In this document: positions 30,681 to 38,349 of the stretch, piece by piece
Layout of the letters: each line of letters opens with the position of its first letter
Position numbering within the stretch: position 1 is the first letter of the stretch
Source: JAGOUB01 sp964648045
GTDB taxonomy: Bacteria > Patescibacteriota > Gracilibacteria > Peribacterales > Peribacteraceae
Assembly (NCBI GenBank): GCA_964648045.1
Contig: CAZYNU010000004.1
Coordinates: 1-48,738 of the forward strand
Length of the DNA stretch: 48,738 nucleotides
Reading direction: 5' to 3'
Position numbers and translations under genes: made by a program
The notes under the pieces: model-generated
Databases searched by the model: none
The model's input: the letters and a program-made list of their open reading frames with translations, nothing else
What the model was told of the DNA's origin: nothing

Positions 30681-30689
30681 ATTATAACA
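30681..30689 (-). promoter_or_regulatory. extended -10 promoter, leaderless type
   Basis: TGTTATAAT on the minus strand ends 8 nt before ATG 30672. This is the clearest leaderless promoter of the window. Confidence 0.75.
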
Positions 30690-31011
30690 CAAAATCAATC
30701 TAAGATCATCATTTGAACGTGGCTTCAGCATGGGCCGAAGGGCCATGTCGAAAATCTCTTGCATGACATCTGTATGGTCTGGTACACATGTCCGGCTTGC
30801 CTGAAAAGGCACTGCTTCGCTCTTTCCTCTCATTTACAAGGGCGGCCCATCCTCAAGGCGGGCCGCTTTTTGTGATCGTGGAAGGGGGGGCGGGCCCCTC
30901 CGGACCCACCCCGAAGCAGATCGCCTTCATCCCGGCAGAGCCGGGCTTCGGCGGTTTCTTTATGCGCAAGCGGAAGAGGCGCTGGCGCCCGCGCATCTTT
31001 CTCCGTGACGG
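30690..31011. other. intergenic stretch with terminator and a possible basic micropeptide
   Basis: No normal gene. A frame from ATG 30788 (75 codons to 31015) is crossed by a good terminator at 30842-30872. Its last part, read from ATG 30962, is the very basic 17-mer MRKRKRRWRPRIFLRDG. No Shine-Dalgarno precedes either. TATGGT (30773-30778) lies 9 nt before ATG 30788. This could be a short RNA of about 85 nt ending at 30872; coding is doubtful. Confidence 0.35.
30842..30872 (+). terminator. intrinsic terminator of an unidentified short transcript
   Basis: GCGGCCC (30842-30848), 11-nt loop, GGGCCGC (30860-30866), TTTTT. Confidence 0.75.
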
Positions 31012-31185
31012 TTAGATGATGGCCCGAACCGCCTTCCCCACCAGGTTGAGCACCGGCACGCCGTCCGCCCAGCCGATGAGGGCTTCGCGCGTTTTGCCAT
31101 AGACCTTGCTAATGCCTTCGGCACTTTTTGGGATGAAGATGGAGCCGATCAGGCCGGGCTCGGCCTCTTTAAAGTGTTCGTACAT
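31012..31185 (-). CDS. 57-residue hypothetical protein divergent from valS
   Basis: A small protein starting MYEHFKEAEPG, with a central IGSIFIPKSAEGISKVYGKT segment and a mildly hydrophobic C-terminus (VLNLVGKAVRAII). The frame is open upstream to 31263, but ATG 31185 lies 6 nt after TATCAT, the leaderless pattern of this genome. That supports both the start and the gene's reality. No family is recognised. Its promoter region (31186-31252) is shared with the divergent valS. Confidence 0.6.
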   Translation of the reverse strand: MYEHFKEAEPGLIGSIFIPKSAEGISKVYGKTREALIGWADGVPVLNLVGKAVRAII

Positions 31186-31191
31186 GCTCAG

Positions 31192-31197
31192 ATGATA
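31192..31197 (-). promoter_or_regulatory. -10 box, leaderless type
   Basis: TATCAT on the minus strand, 6 nt before ATG 31185. Confidence 0.55.
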
Positions 31198-31240
31198 GCC
31201 CAGGCGCCCAAATCCAGTGGGGAATCGCCGGATTTTTCGG

Positions 31241-31246
31241 TAGACT
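31241..31246 (+). promoter_or_regulatory. -10 box of valS, leaderless type
   Basis: TAGACT, 6 nt before GTG 31253. Confidence 0.6.
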
Positions 31247-31252
31247 CCCGCC

Positions 31253-33901
31253 GTGCTCGACAAGGCTTACGATCCCAAGGCGACCGAAGACCGCATCTAT
31301 GAGATGTGGGAGAAGAGCGGCGCCTTCACGGCCGATGTGAACAGTCAAAAGGAGCCCTTCACCATCAGCATGCCGCCGCCCAACGCCACGGGTAGCCTGC
31401 ACCTGGGTCACGCGGTGATGCTGGCCATTGAGGACATCCTCATCCGCTTTAACCGCATGCGCGGTAAAGAGGCGCTCTGGGTGCCTGGCACCGACCATGC
31501 CGCCATCGCCACCGAGAATGTGGTGATCAAGCAGCTAAAGGAAGGGGGCATGAAAGACCCTCGCAAAGAACTCGGACGCGAAAAGCTCGTGGCGGAGATC
31601 GCGACATTTGTGGAAGGCAGCAAGAGCACCATTCGCGGTCAAGTTCGGAAGATGGGTAGCTCGTGCGATTGGACTCGCGAGCGCTATACCCTCGAGCCGT
31701 CGTTAAGCCGCCTCGTGAACGAGGTCTTCGCCAAAATGAAACGCGACGGCCTGATCTACCGCGGTCATCGCATCGTGAACTGGGATCCGAATTTGCAGAC
31801 CACCGTCAGTGACGACGAGATCGATCGTAAAGAAGAAACGGTGCCTTTCTACACGTTCCGCTACGGTCCATTCGAGATCGGTACGGCCCGACCGGAGACA
31901 AAGTTTGGCGACAAGTACGTGGTGATGCATCCCGACGATGCTCGCTACGCTCAGTACAAGCACGGTGAGACGTTGGAGTTGGAGTGGATCAATGGTCCCA
32001 CGCGTGCCACGGTCATCAAAGATGCGGCCGTCGACCCGGCCTTCGGCACTGGTTGTATGACCATTACGCCTTGGCACGATGCCGTCGACTTCGAAATCGC
32101 CGAGCGCCATGGTTTGGAGAAGGAGCAGGTGATCGATTTTAACGGCAAGCTGCTGCCCATCGCGGGCGAGTTCGCCGGCCAGCACATTAGCAAGGCGCGC
32201 CCGCTCATCGTTGAGAAGCTCAAGGAGAAGGGTCTACTCGTGAAGACCGACGAACACTACGTGCACAACAAAGCGACGAACTCGCGCGGCGGCGGTACCA
32301 TCGAGCCGCAGATCAAGCTGCAGTGGTTCGTGGATGTGAAGAAGCCCGTCGTGGAGTGGAAGGGGCGGCGCATGAGTTTGAAAGAAGTGATGCACGACGT
32401 GGTCCACCACGGCGACGTAAAGATCATCCCAGATCGCTTCGAGAAGACGTACTTCAGCTGGATCGACAACCTGCGCGACTGGTGCGTCTCCCGCCAAATC
32501 TGGTGGGGCCACCGCGTGCCGGTCTGGTATCGTGGTGAAGAAGAATACTGCGGCGCGTTCGCGCCCGAAGGCGACGGTTGGCAGCAGGATAACGACACGC
32601 TCGATACCTGGTTCTCCTCGGCGCTCTGGACCTGGAGTTCGCTCATTGATCCCGAGCTGACGAAAGATCCTAATCTTTCGCTCGAGCACATGCTCGCGAA
32701 GAGTCCGGACTTCCAGAAGTTCCACCCGACGGACGTGATGGAGACGGGCTACGACCTGATCTTCTTCTGGGTGGCGCGCATGATCCTCATGACGACGTAC
32801 GCCACCGGCCAGGTGCCGTTCAAGACGGTCTACTTCCACGGCCTGGTGCGCACCAAGGAGGGTAAGAAGATGAGCAAGAGCGATCCGAAGACCATGATTG
32901 ACCCTCTCGACATCATCCCTAAATACGGCGCCGACGCGTTACGTCTCTCGATGGTCGTCGGCCAGGGTGCTGGTGCCGACAGCAAGCTCTACGAGGAGAA
33001 GATCGCCGGCTACCGAAACTTCGTGAACAAGCTCTGGAATGCCTCGCGTTTCGTACTCATGGAGTGTGAGAAGGCCGGTTTCAACCCGCACGAAAGGGTT
33101 GATCCCAAGGCCAAGAGCCTGGCTGACAAATGGCTTACAGAAGCCACTTCAAAAGTGATCACCGACGTTACCGAGAGTCTGGAACATTACCGTTTAAGTG
33201 AAGCCGGCGACCGTTTGTATGCGTTTACCTGGAACGAGTTCTGCGACTGGTATCTCGAGCTGAGCAAGGGTGAGAGCAACCCGTCGCTGCTCGTGCACAC
33301 GCTGCGCACGCTACTCGTCTTGCTCCATCCCTTCTGCCCGTTCGTCACCGAGCGCCTATGGGAAGAAGTGAAGCCGAAGGATGCCGACACACTCATTGTC
33401 GCCGAGTGGCCCGTGACTCCGACCTCGGCCTACGCCGCCGAGCACGCCGACCTGCAGCATCTCATCGACACCATCACGGCTATCCGCCGCCTGCGCACCG
33501 CCCAGGCCGTGGAGCCCACTAAGGAGGTGTCCGTCACTATTGCCAGCCCCAAGTACGCCGCCCTCCTGCAAAGCCAGGAGTCGCAGATCAAGCGCCTGGC
33601 GAAGGTCGCCACGCTGTCCTTCGGATCGGCTCCGGCCGGCGAGACCGCCAGCGAATTCCTGACCGATATCGAGATCTACCTCTCACTCGAGGGCCTTGTG
33701 GATGCCGAGAAGGAGAAGGCTGCTCTCGCCAAGGAGCTGGAGCTGCTCGAGAAGGGGATCGCCGGCAGCGAGCGCAAGCTCGGCGACGAGACCTTCACGT
33801 CTAAGGCGCCGGAGAAGGTGGTGGCCTTTGAGCGTCAGAAGCTCGCCGAGATGCAGGAGAAGCTCGGCAAGATCCGCGAGCGCTTGTCTCAATTGGCCTG
33901 A
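31253..33901 (+). CDS. valS: valyl-tRNA synthetase
   Basis: Charges tRNA-Val. 882 residues, normal length. Class I signatures are GSLHLGHA (47-54, HIGH equivalent HLGH) and KMSKS (539-543). The CP1 editing domain is present (TARPETKFGDKYVVMHPDD onward), as are the Val-specific PPPNATGSLH and RDWCVSRQIWWGHRVPVWY. A C-terminal coiled coil (about 815-882) binds the tRNA elbow. The start is GTG with TAGACT 6 nt upstream and no Shine-Dalgarno. Confidence 0.97.
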   Translation: MLDKAYDPKATEDRIYEMWEKSGAFTADVNSQKEPFTISMPPPNATGSLHLGHAVMLAIEDILIRFNRMRGKEALWVPGTDHAAIATENVVIKQLKEGGMKDPRKELGREKLVAEIATFVEGSKSTIRGQVRKMGSSCDWTRERYTLEPSLSRLVNEVFAKMKRDGLIYRGHRIVNWDPNLQTTVSDDEIDRKEETVPFYTFRYGPFEIGTARPETKFGDKYVVMHPDDARYAQYKHGETLELEWINGPTRATVIKDAAVDPAFGTGCMTITPWHDAVDFEIAERHGLEKEQVIDFNGKLLPIAGEFAGQHISKARPLIVEKLKEKGLLVKTDEHYVHNKATNSRGGGTIEPQIKLQWFVDVKKPVVEWKGRRMSLKEVMHDVVHHGDVKIIPDRFEKTYFSWIDNLRDWCVSRQIWWGHRVPVWYRGEEEYCGAFAPEGDGWQQDNDTLDTWFSSALWTWSSLIDPELTKDPNLSLEHMLAKSPDFQKFHPTDVMETGYDLIFFWVARMILMTTYATGQVPFKTVYFHGLVRTKEGKKMSKSDPKTMIDPLDIIPKYGADALRLSMVVGQGAGADSKLYEEKIAGYRNFVNKLWNASRFVLMECEKAGFNPHERVDPKAKSLADKWLTEATSKVITDVTESLEHYRLSEAGDRLYAFTWNEFCDWYLELSKGESNPSLLVHTLRTLLVLLHPFCPFVTERLWEEVKPKDADTLIVAEWPVTPTSAYAAEHADLQHLIDTITAIRRLRTAQAVEPTKEVSVTIASPKYAALLQSQESQIKRLAKVATLSFGSAPAGETASEFLTDIEIYLSLEGLVDAEKEKAALAKELELLEKGIAGSERKLGDETFTSKAPEKVVAFERQKLAEMQEKLGKIRERLSQLA

Positions 33902-33922
33902 TTTACAGGTCCTCCCGGTAAA

Positions 33923-33950
33923 TTGTATAAATACATATTTATGCTGTAAT
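33923..33950 (+). promoter_or_regulatory. promoter of cassette 4
   Basis: TTGTAT (33923-33928), 16-bp AT-rich spacer, TGTAAT (33945-33950). Confidence 0.6.
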
Positions 33951-33998
33951 ATATTTCCGACGGCATCCCCGTCATCGTGACCTTTTTGGAGCTCAACG

Positions 33999-34130
33999 AT
34001 GAGCGACCAGCCCGACAACGGACAGCGCCCCGCTGTCTCCCGGAACTTCTGGATCGGAATCTTGTGGGTCGTGGCGTTCTACGTGGCCCTCGCCGCGATC
34101 GGCGGTATCGTCTGCTGGTTTATCTTCTGA
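33999..34130 (+). CDS. 43-residue single-span membrane protein (cassette 4)
   Basis: A short protein beginning MSDQPDNGQRPAVSRNFW, with one long hydrophobic helix from about 17 to the C-terminus (IGILWVVAFYVALAAIGGIV) ending CWFIF. GGAG 8-9 nt before the ATG is a good Shine-Dalgarno, and it has its own promoter and a very strong terminator, which supports a real and highly expressed gene. The topology is a small N-in or N-out tail-anchored peptide. No family is recognised; small regulatory membrane peptide or structural peptide are possibilities. Confidence 0.72.
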   Translation: MSDQPDNGQRPAVSRNFWIGILWVVAFYVALAAIGGIVCWFIF

Positions 34131-34151
34131 CGGAGGGTTGTCCTCCCCATT

Positions 34152-34178
34152 CCCGGGCCATCGCGGCCCGGGTTTTTT
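34152..34178 (+). terminator. intrinsic terminator of cassette 4
   Basis: CCCGGGCC (34152-34159), ATCGC, GGCCCGGG (34165-34172), TTTTTT. Confidence 0.95.
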
Positions 34179-34219
34179 CAGTGCACGCGCAGGGCCACCC
34201 GGTTCTCCTATTGTTGTAT

Positions 34220-34247
34220 TTGACAAATAAAATATATATTTTAAAAT
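34220..34247 (+). promoter_or_regulatory. promoter of cassette 5
   Basis: TTGACA (34220-34225), 16 bp almost purely A/T, TAAAAT (34242-34247). Confidence 0.75.
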
Positions 34248-34289
34248 AATTTTATACACGTATTTCCCCGATCTTTCAGGAGAACGTTG

Positions 34290-34703
34290 ATGCCGATCCA
34301 TTTGCTCTGGCTGACGCCCGTCCTCGCCACGATGTCGTTTGGTGTCCCGCTGGTAACGGGTACGAATTGGCTGGTGTTCCTCGTCGTCGCCATGCTTACG
34401 GAGATCGCCAGTCTCTGCATCCACGTTGGGAACCACCGCTTGCAGGGGCAGCCCTGGGGCCGAGCCGCCGACGTCTTCGCTGATGGACCCTGGGCGCTCG
34501 TCAACATCGCACTGGTGACGATCTTTGTCGCCGGCTCGGTGAAGACACTCTCGCCTGTAGCGCTACTCCTCGTCCTGCTCGGCCTGGCAATCTGCAGTCT
34601 TCACATTCACGCGCGGCACCACCATGCCAATCTGTGGACCTCGCACCGCCTGGTTGAGAGCGCAGGCCTACTCCTGGCCGCTCTTACCATCCTTCTCACC
34701 TAG
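34290..34703 (+). CDS. four-helix membrane protein with His-rich loop (cassette 5)
   Basis: 137 residues from ATG 34290, with AGGAGA 6 nt upstream. Four hydrophobic segments (about 4-20, 27-43, 68-90, 92-106/120-136). Histidines cluster at membrane boundaries: CIHVGNHRL near 43-51 and LHIHARHHHANLWTSH near 103-118. Such clusters could bind metal or haem, but no known motif is complete. It has its own consensus promoter and terminator. The leader shares CCGATCTTTCA and GGAGAACG with cassette 2. No family is recognised. Confidence 0.7.
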   Translation: MPIHLLWLTPVLATMSFGVPLVTGTNWLVFLVVAMLTEIASLCIHVGNHRLQGQPWGRAADVFADGPWALVNIALVTIFVAGSVKTLSPVALLLVLLGLAICSLHIHARHHHANLWTSHRLVESAGLLLAALTILLT

Positions 34704-34722
34704 AGGCAGCTTCGGCTGCCCG

Positions 34723-34752
34723 CCCTCGCCGCCTTCGGACGGCGAGGGATTT
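34723..34752 (+). terminator. intrinsic terminator of cassette 5
   Basis: CCCTCGCCG (34723-34731), CCTTCGGA loop, CGGCGAGGG (34740-34748), ATTTCG. The T-run is short, and the hairpin may also serve the convergent dinB. Confidence 0.75.
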
Positions 34753-34754
34753 CG

Positions 34755-35924
34755 TTAGTCGCCCGCGCGCAGGGCGGCCCCGCGTTTGATCACATCCTTG
34801 CCGTAGCGTTCGCGCAACTTGTCGACGGCGGCCTGCAGCTCGTCGTTCTTGAAGAGTGTCTCGGGTGGCGCGAAGAGTGAAAACTGCTGTCCGCCGGCCG
34901 GCTCCAGCTGCCAGAGGCTTAGGCCTGCTTGCGTGGTGCGCTGCCGTGGTTCCCAGAGGGCGTCGAAGCAGCGCTTGGCCAGCGGCAGCAGCTGTGTCTC
35001 GTTCGTGAGCCCCTGGGGCGCGCTGAGCGACTCTCCGCGGCCTTGGTAGTTGCCGTCTCTGAGCCATACCGTGATACCCCGGCAAGCCAGCTCCTGGCGG
35101 CGCATCTTCAGCACGGTGTAGGCCAGGTGGTCTAAGACGTACGCCCAGACGGCCGCGCGGTCATTGGTGCCGCGGAAGCTGCGGGCGCGTTGGATGGACT
35201 TCGGCGGGCCCGAGTCCGTCGTTACGGCTGAGACGGAATTTCCTCGGAGCTCAGCGCGCAGATCGAGGCCGCCGCGGCCGAACAGTTGCTGTACCAGCAA
35301 AGGATCGGCCTGCGAGAAGTCCCAGGCGGTCTTCCAGCCGCGCAGGTCGGTTTCCTGGACGCGTTTGCGCCCAATGCCGGGGATGGCCGCCGCTGGGCGG
35401 TCGCGCAGGAACGCCTCTAGGGCCATATCCACGGTTGGGTTGATGACCGTGACGCCTGCTGGCTTGCGGTACTCGCCGGCCATCTTGGCCAGAAGCTTCG
35501 TCGGCCCCACGCCCACCGAGACCGACAGGGCCGTCTCGCGCTTCACCCGGTCACGTAGTGCTGTCGCCCAGTCCTTGGGTTTGGCGGGGTCGCCGCCCAG
35601 GCAGGTGCGCAGGTCCATGTACCACTCGTCCACCGACATCTGCTCGTAGATGGGGCATGTCGACGCCACGATCGATTCGATCTGCTGCGAGGCCACCTGC
35701 GTCTCGGCAAAGTCGCACGGCCGCTCGATGGCGCCCGGGCAGAGCGTACGGGCCTCCGCCAGGCGCATACCGGTCTTCACGCCGTGAGCCTTCGCTTCGT
35801 ACGTGGCAGCAATCACGCAGCCGCCGCCCATGCCGAGCGCCAGCACCGGCTTACCCCGCAGCTTAGGGTCCTGGCGGACCAGCACAGACGCGAAAAACGA
35901 GTCGGCATCGAGGTGGGCGATCAT
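34755..35924 (-). CDS. dinB: Y-family DNA polymerase (Pol IV type)
   Basis: Error-prone translesion polymerase. 389 residues from ATG 35924. The first catalytic carboxylate motif is HLDADSFFASV (Asp6), with the second in QMSVDEWYMDL (Asp99, Glu100); LSVSVGVGPTKLLAKMA and IPGIGRKRVQETDLRGW (helix-hairpin-helix thumb) follow, then the little-finger domain. The C-terminal QQFSLFAPP resembles a beta-clamp-binding peptide (QLxLF type). It is the last gene of the lexA-headed operon, so SOS control is expected. Confidence 0.92.
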   Translation of the reverse strand: MIAHLDADSFFASVLVRQDPKLRGKPVLALGMGGGCVIAATYEAKAHGVKTGMRLAEARTLCPGAIERPCDFAETQVASQQIESIVASTCPIYEQMSVDEWYMDLRTCLGGDPAKPKDWATALRDRVKRETALSVSVGVGPTKLLAKMAGEYRKPAGVTVINPTVDMALEAFLRDRPAAAIPGIGRKRVQETDLRGWKTAWDFSQADPLLVQQLFGRGGLDLRAELRGNSVSAVTTDSGPPKSIQRARSFRGTNDRAAVWAYVLDHLAYTVLKMRRQELACRGITVWLRDGNYQGRGESLSAPQGLTNETQLLPLAKRCFDALWEPRQRTTQAGLSLWQLEPAGGQQFSLFAPPETLFKNDELQAAVDKLRERYGKDVIKRGAALRAGD

Positions 35925-35934
35925 AGGGGTGAAA

Positions 35935-36219
35935 TTACAGGGACCGAATTTTTTCCACGCTGACCGTCGGCCATTTCTCACCGTTCCTATTTTCCTGCTT
36001 CATCTCCGCTGCTAGGGCTGGGCCGTTGCTGCGGAGCTTCTCCTTCCAGCTAGGGTGACGCAAATACTCGGCGGCGATGCGGTAGGTGCCGCACTTGCTG
36101 CAGCCGATGTAGAAGAGCTCATCGGGCGTCGGCAGGGCCAGGCGCTTTAACGCCAGGCCGCAGAGCGGGCACTCATTGGCTTCCTTTGTCGGGCCGGCGA
36201 GGTTGGGGCGGATGGTCAT
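35935..36219 (-). CDS. small zinc-ribbon protein in the lexA operon
   Basis: 94 residues with two CxxC knuckles, C17-PL-C20 and C40-SK-C43, forming a probable zinc ribbon near the N-terminus, followed by a basic helical tail. Its ATG overlaps the stop of the P-loop kinase gene by 4 bp, and dinB begins about 10 bp downstream of its stop. No specific family is recognised. Position within an SOS operon suggests a nucleic-acid or protein-binding role in the damage response, by context only. Confidence 0.65.
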   Translation of the reverse strand: MTIRPNLAGPTKEANECPLCGLALKRLALPTPDELFYIGCSKCGTYRIAAEYLRHPSWKEKLRSNGPALAAEMKQENRNGEKWPTVSVEKIRSL

Positions 36220-36740
36220 GAGTGAGGGGTGAATGAGAGCTGTGTCAGAAGGCTTTGTATGGTTTCTTCCGGCGCTTGTTCGCTGGTATCGATGCCAATG
36301 AGTTGAGCTGGATCGACATCTTTAGCGGCGAGATGGAACATGTCCGTGCCCACATCCACTTCCTTTCCACGCGCCTTCTGTCGGTCTTCCCTGACGCCCT
36401 CCTCAACCTGCAGCGCGATCACTGTGCACTGCACCAGGGACAGATCCATCGTCCACGCCACTGTTTGGAACAGACTGGGCGAGTGCACGCAGCCGCTGAC
36501 GATGACAGTCGGGATACCACGCGAGAAGAAGTCCTGGGCCACCATCAAGGCTCGTTCCAAAGTTTCTTCATAGATACTCCCATCCGTCGGCCACGGTTTC
36601 ACACGCATGAGATGATCTGTATCAACGAAGGCAGCTGGTTGTAAGGCATCACGTAGCAGCAGTCCGATGGTACTTTTGCCGCTTCCTGGCAGGCCGTTGA
36701 TGAGGATCAACCGCTGCATGGAAGAGGAAGAGGTCGTCAC
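36216..36740 (-). CDS. P-loop kinase-like protein in the lexA operon
   Basis: 174 residues with Walker A INGLPGSGKSTIG (15-26) and VDTDHLMRVKP (strand 2, DxD as in small-molecule kinases of the shikimate/gluconate/zeta-toxin type). VIVSGCVHS and a basic lid region (EDRQKARGKEVDVG) follow. A kinase for a small substrate or nucleoside is likely; the substrate is unknown. The GTG at 36740 begins immediately after the lexA stop; internal ATG 36719 is an alternative start. Its end overlaps the zinc-ribbon gene (ATGA). It should be co-regulated by LexA. Confidence 0.72.
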   Translation of the reverse strand: MTTSSSSMQRLILINGLPGSGKSTIGLLLRDALQPAAFVDTDHLMRVKPWPTDGSIYEETLERALMVAQDFFSRGIPTVIVSGCVHSPSLFQTVAWTMDLSLVQCTVIALQVEEGVREDRQKARGKEVDVGTDMFHLAAKDVDPAQLIGIDTSEQAPEETIQSLLTQLSFTPHS

Positions 36741-37358
36741 TCAATACTTCCGAATCACCCCCTTCACCACGCCGGCTGTCTGGAGTTCGTCCACGGCGTA
36801 GAGATCGGGGAACTTTGGGTTCTCGGCCTGCAGGTAGAACTTACCTTTGTCACGCTTGAGACGCTTCAGGGTGTATTCCCCGTCGAGCACGCCCACCACA
36901 ATGTCGTTCACGCGTGGTTCTCTGCCGCGTTCCACCACCACGAGGTCGCCCTCTTGGATACCAGCGTCAATCATGCTTTCGCCTTTTACCCGCAGGAGGA
37001 AGATTTTAGCGCTCTTATTGCCCACCACGTAGTCCTGAATGGAGACGAGTTCCTCGGCCTGCTCTTCCACGGGGGCGGCGAAACCGGCGGCAATGGGGCC
37101 AAAGAGTGGCAGTGTGAAGGCGGCTGGAGCATCGTTGCTAGCGGCCTCTTGCGGCATTTCCATAATTTTAATGCGGCCCTTGGGATCTTTTTCGATGAAG
37201 CCCTGCGCCACCAGCACGTTCACCACCTTGGCGATGGCGTTCTTGCTGCGCACCCCAAAGGCTACGGCCAGGTCGGCGAGCGACGGCGAGTAGCCGCGCT
37301 TCCGCTGAAACTCGCGGATGTAGTTGAGCGCCGTGCGCTGGTGGGGAGTGAGCGTCAT
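36741..37358 (-). CDS. lexA: SOS repressor LexA
   Basis: 205 residues. N-terminal winged helix-turn-helix (2-56; LADLAVAFGVRSKNAIAKVV). The self-cleavage bond is Ala91-Gly92 in IAAGFAAP. Peptidase S24 domain with nucleophile Ser128 in GESMIDAGI and general base Lys165 in EYTLKRLKR. ATG 37358 is chosen because homology starts at MTLTPHQRTALNYI. It heads a four-gene operon lexA, P-loop kinase, zinc ribbon, dinB. A TTGACA-17-TATGCT promoter and two LexA-box-like palindromes lie upstream, so autorepression is expected. Confidence 0.93.
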   Translation of the reverse strand: MTLTPHQRTALNYIREFQRKRGYSPSLADLAVAFGVRSKNAIAKVVNVLVAQGFIEKDPKGRIKIMEMPQEAASNDAPAAFTLPLFGPIAAGFAAPVEEQAEELVSIQDYVVGNKSAKIFLLRVKGESMIDAGIQEGDLVVVERGREPRVNDIVVGVLDGEYTLKRLKRDKGKFYLQAENPKFPDLYAVDELQTAGVVKGVIRKY

Positions 37359-37368
37359 GGGCGATGGG

Positions 37369-37380
37369 GAACGGTCGTCC
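37369..37380. promoter_or_regulatory. candidate LexA box 2
   Basis: GAAC-GGTC-GTCC: one mismatch to GAAC-N4-GTTC. It lies just downstream of the lexA -10 box, over the expected transcription start. Confidence 0.5.
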
Positions 37381-37383
37381 ACC

Positions 37384-37412
37384 AGCATAGGTGCACGAAC
37401 GTCCACTGTCAA
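37384..37412 (-). promoter_or_regulatory. lexA operon promoter
   Basis: Minus-strand TTGACA (37412-37407), 17 bp, TATGCT (37389-37384). Leader about 20 nt. Confidence 0.75.
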
Positions 37413-37436
37413 ATGAATCGGTTCACACTCCCTGTG

Positions 37437-37448
37437 GAACCGTTGTTC
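37437..37448. promoter_or_regulatory. candidate LexA box 1
   Basis: GAAC-CGTT-GTTC, a perfect match to the Gram-positive-type GAAC-N4-GTTC core. It lies 25 bp upstream of the lexA -35 and overlaps the stop of the upstream membrane-protein gene. Confidence 0.65.
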
Positions 37449-38349
37449 ACAGGTGATCCAAGTCCTTTCTTCCGTCCAATTCCAAGAAGGTGAGCGTCCA
37501 TACGGCGCGGCGGAAGATGTGCAGATAGGCGAGTGAATAGCTCGCCAAGCCGATGAGCACGATGCCCAGCGCGCCGCCGATCATGTAGCTGACGAACGGT
37601 GAGAAGACGTAGGTCAGTAGCAGGCCGATGCCCACCACCGCGGCCGGAATGAGGAAGACCACGAACGTGTTGATGATGATGCGCACGCTGATGACGAGCA
37701 GTAGAATGAGTAGGAAGACGACGTGCCCCAAGTGACTGACAATCAGTTTGTAGCTGCGCATGGCGCTTTCTACCGGCCCCATTTTCTTAATGACGCAACC
37801 TTCGGGCGCGAAGCTCGTCAAAAAACTGAAGAAGTTACTGAAGATGAAGAGAAACAGAATTGTCGGGATGATGACGGCGTGCGTGGTTGGCGGCAGATAG
37901 CGTAAGGTGAGGGAGATACCAGAAATCACCAGGTTCCAACTGGCCAGAAAGAAAAATTCGTGGATCGCGAACATCGAGAAAAAATTGTAGAGACCCAATA
38001 CCAAGCCGCCCTCTAGCGGTTCGCCGCGATGCGCCTTCACCGTCAGGCCGATGATCGCCCCTTCGGTGAAGTGAGGCGTGAAAAATTCGATGACGAGCAG
38101 AATGATGAAGATGGCGAACGTGCTCATCCAGAACCACTGAGGCGTGTTGTTGATCAGCCACAGTTCCATGTCGAACATGCCGGCTTGGTTGTGGCCAAAG
38201 AAATACTCGTAGATGATGTAGGCTTGGAAGCTTAAGAATTTGACGCTGAGCAGGATGGCGAAGAACGACGCCACGAAGCCCCACTGCCACAGACGCTTCT
38301 CGCGCTTGGCGATGGCCCAGGCCTCGGCCACGATCTCACGAGGGGTCAC
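37447..38349 (-). CDS. polytopic membrane protein of unknown function
   Basis: 300 residues with about six long hydrophobic segments, several rich in Phe and Ile (FFSMFAIHEFFFLASW, ILFLFIFSNFFSFLTSF). The layout (N-terminal amphipathic WAIAKREKRLWQWGF, later GPVESAMRSYKLIVSHLG) resembles the broad YciC/GPDPase-membrane-domain group of paired-helix proteins. The assignment is weak. Its ATG overlaps the LCP-gene stop by 4 bp, suggesting co-translation and perhaps a role in envelope assembly. Its 3' end overlaps candidate LexA box 1. Confidence 0.65.
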   Translation of the reverse strand: MTPREIVAEAWAIAKREKRLWQWGFVASFFAILLSVKFLSFQAYIIYEYFFGHNQAGMFDMELWLINNTPQWFWMSTFAIFIILLVIEFFTPHFTEGAIIGLTVKAHRGEPLEGGLVLGLYNFFSMFAIHEFFFLASWNLVISGISLTLRYLPPTTHAVIIPTILFLFIFSNFFSFLTSFAPEGCVIKKMGPVESAMRSYKLIVSHLGHVVFLLILLLVISVRIIINTFVVFLIPAAVVGIGLLLTYVFSPFVSYMIGGALGIVLIGLASYSLAYLHIFRRAVWTLTFLELDGRKDLDHL

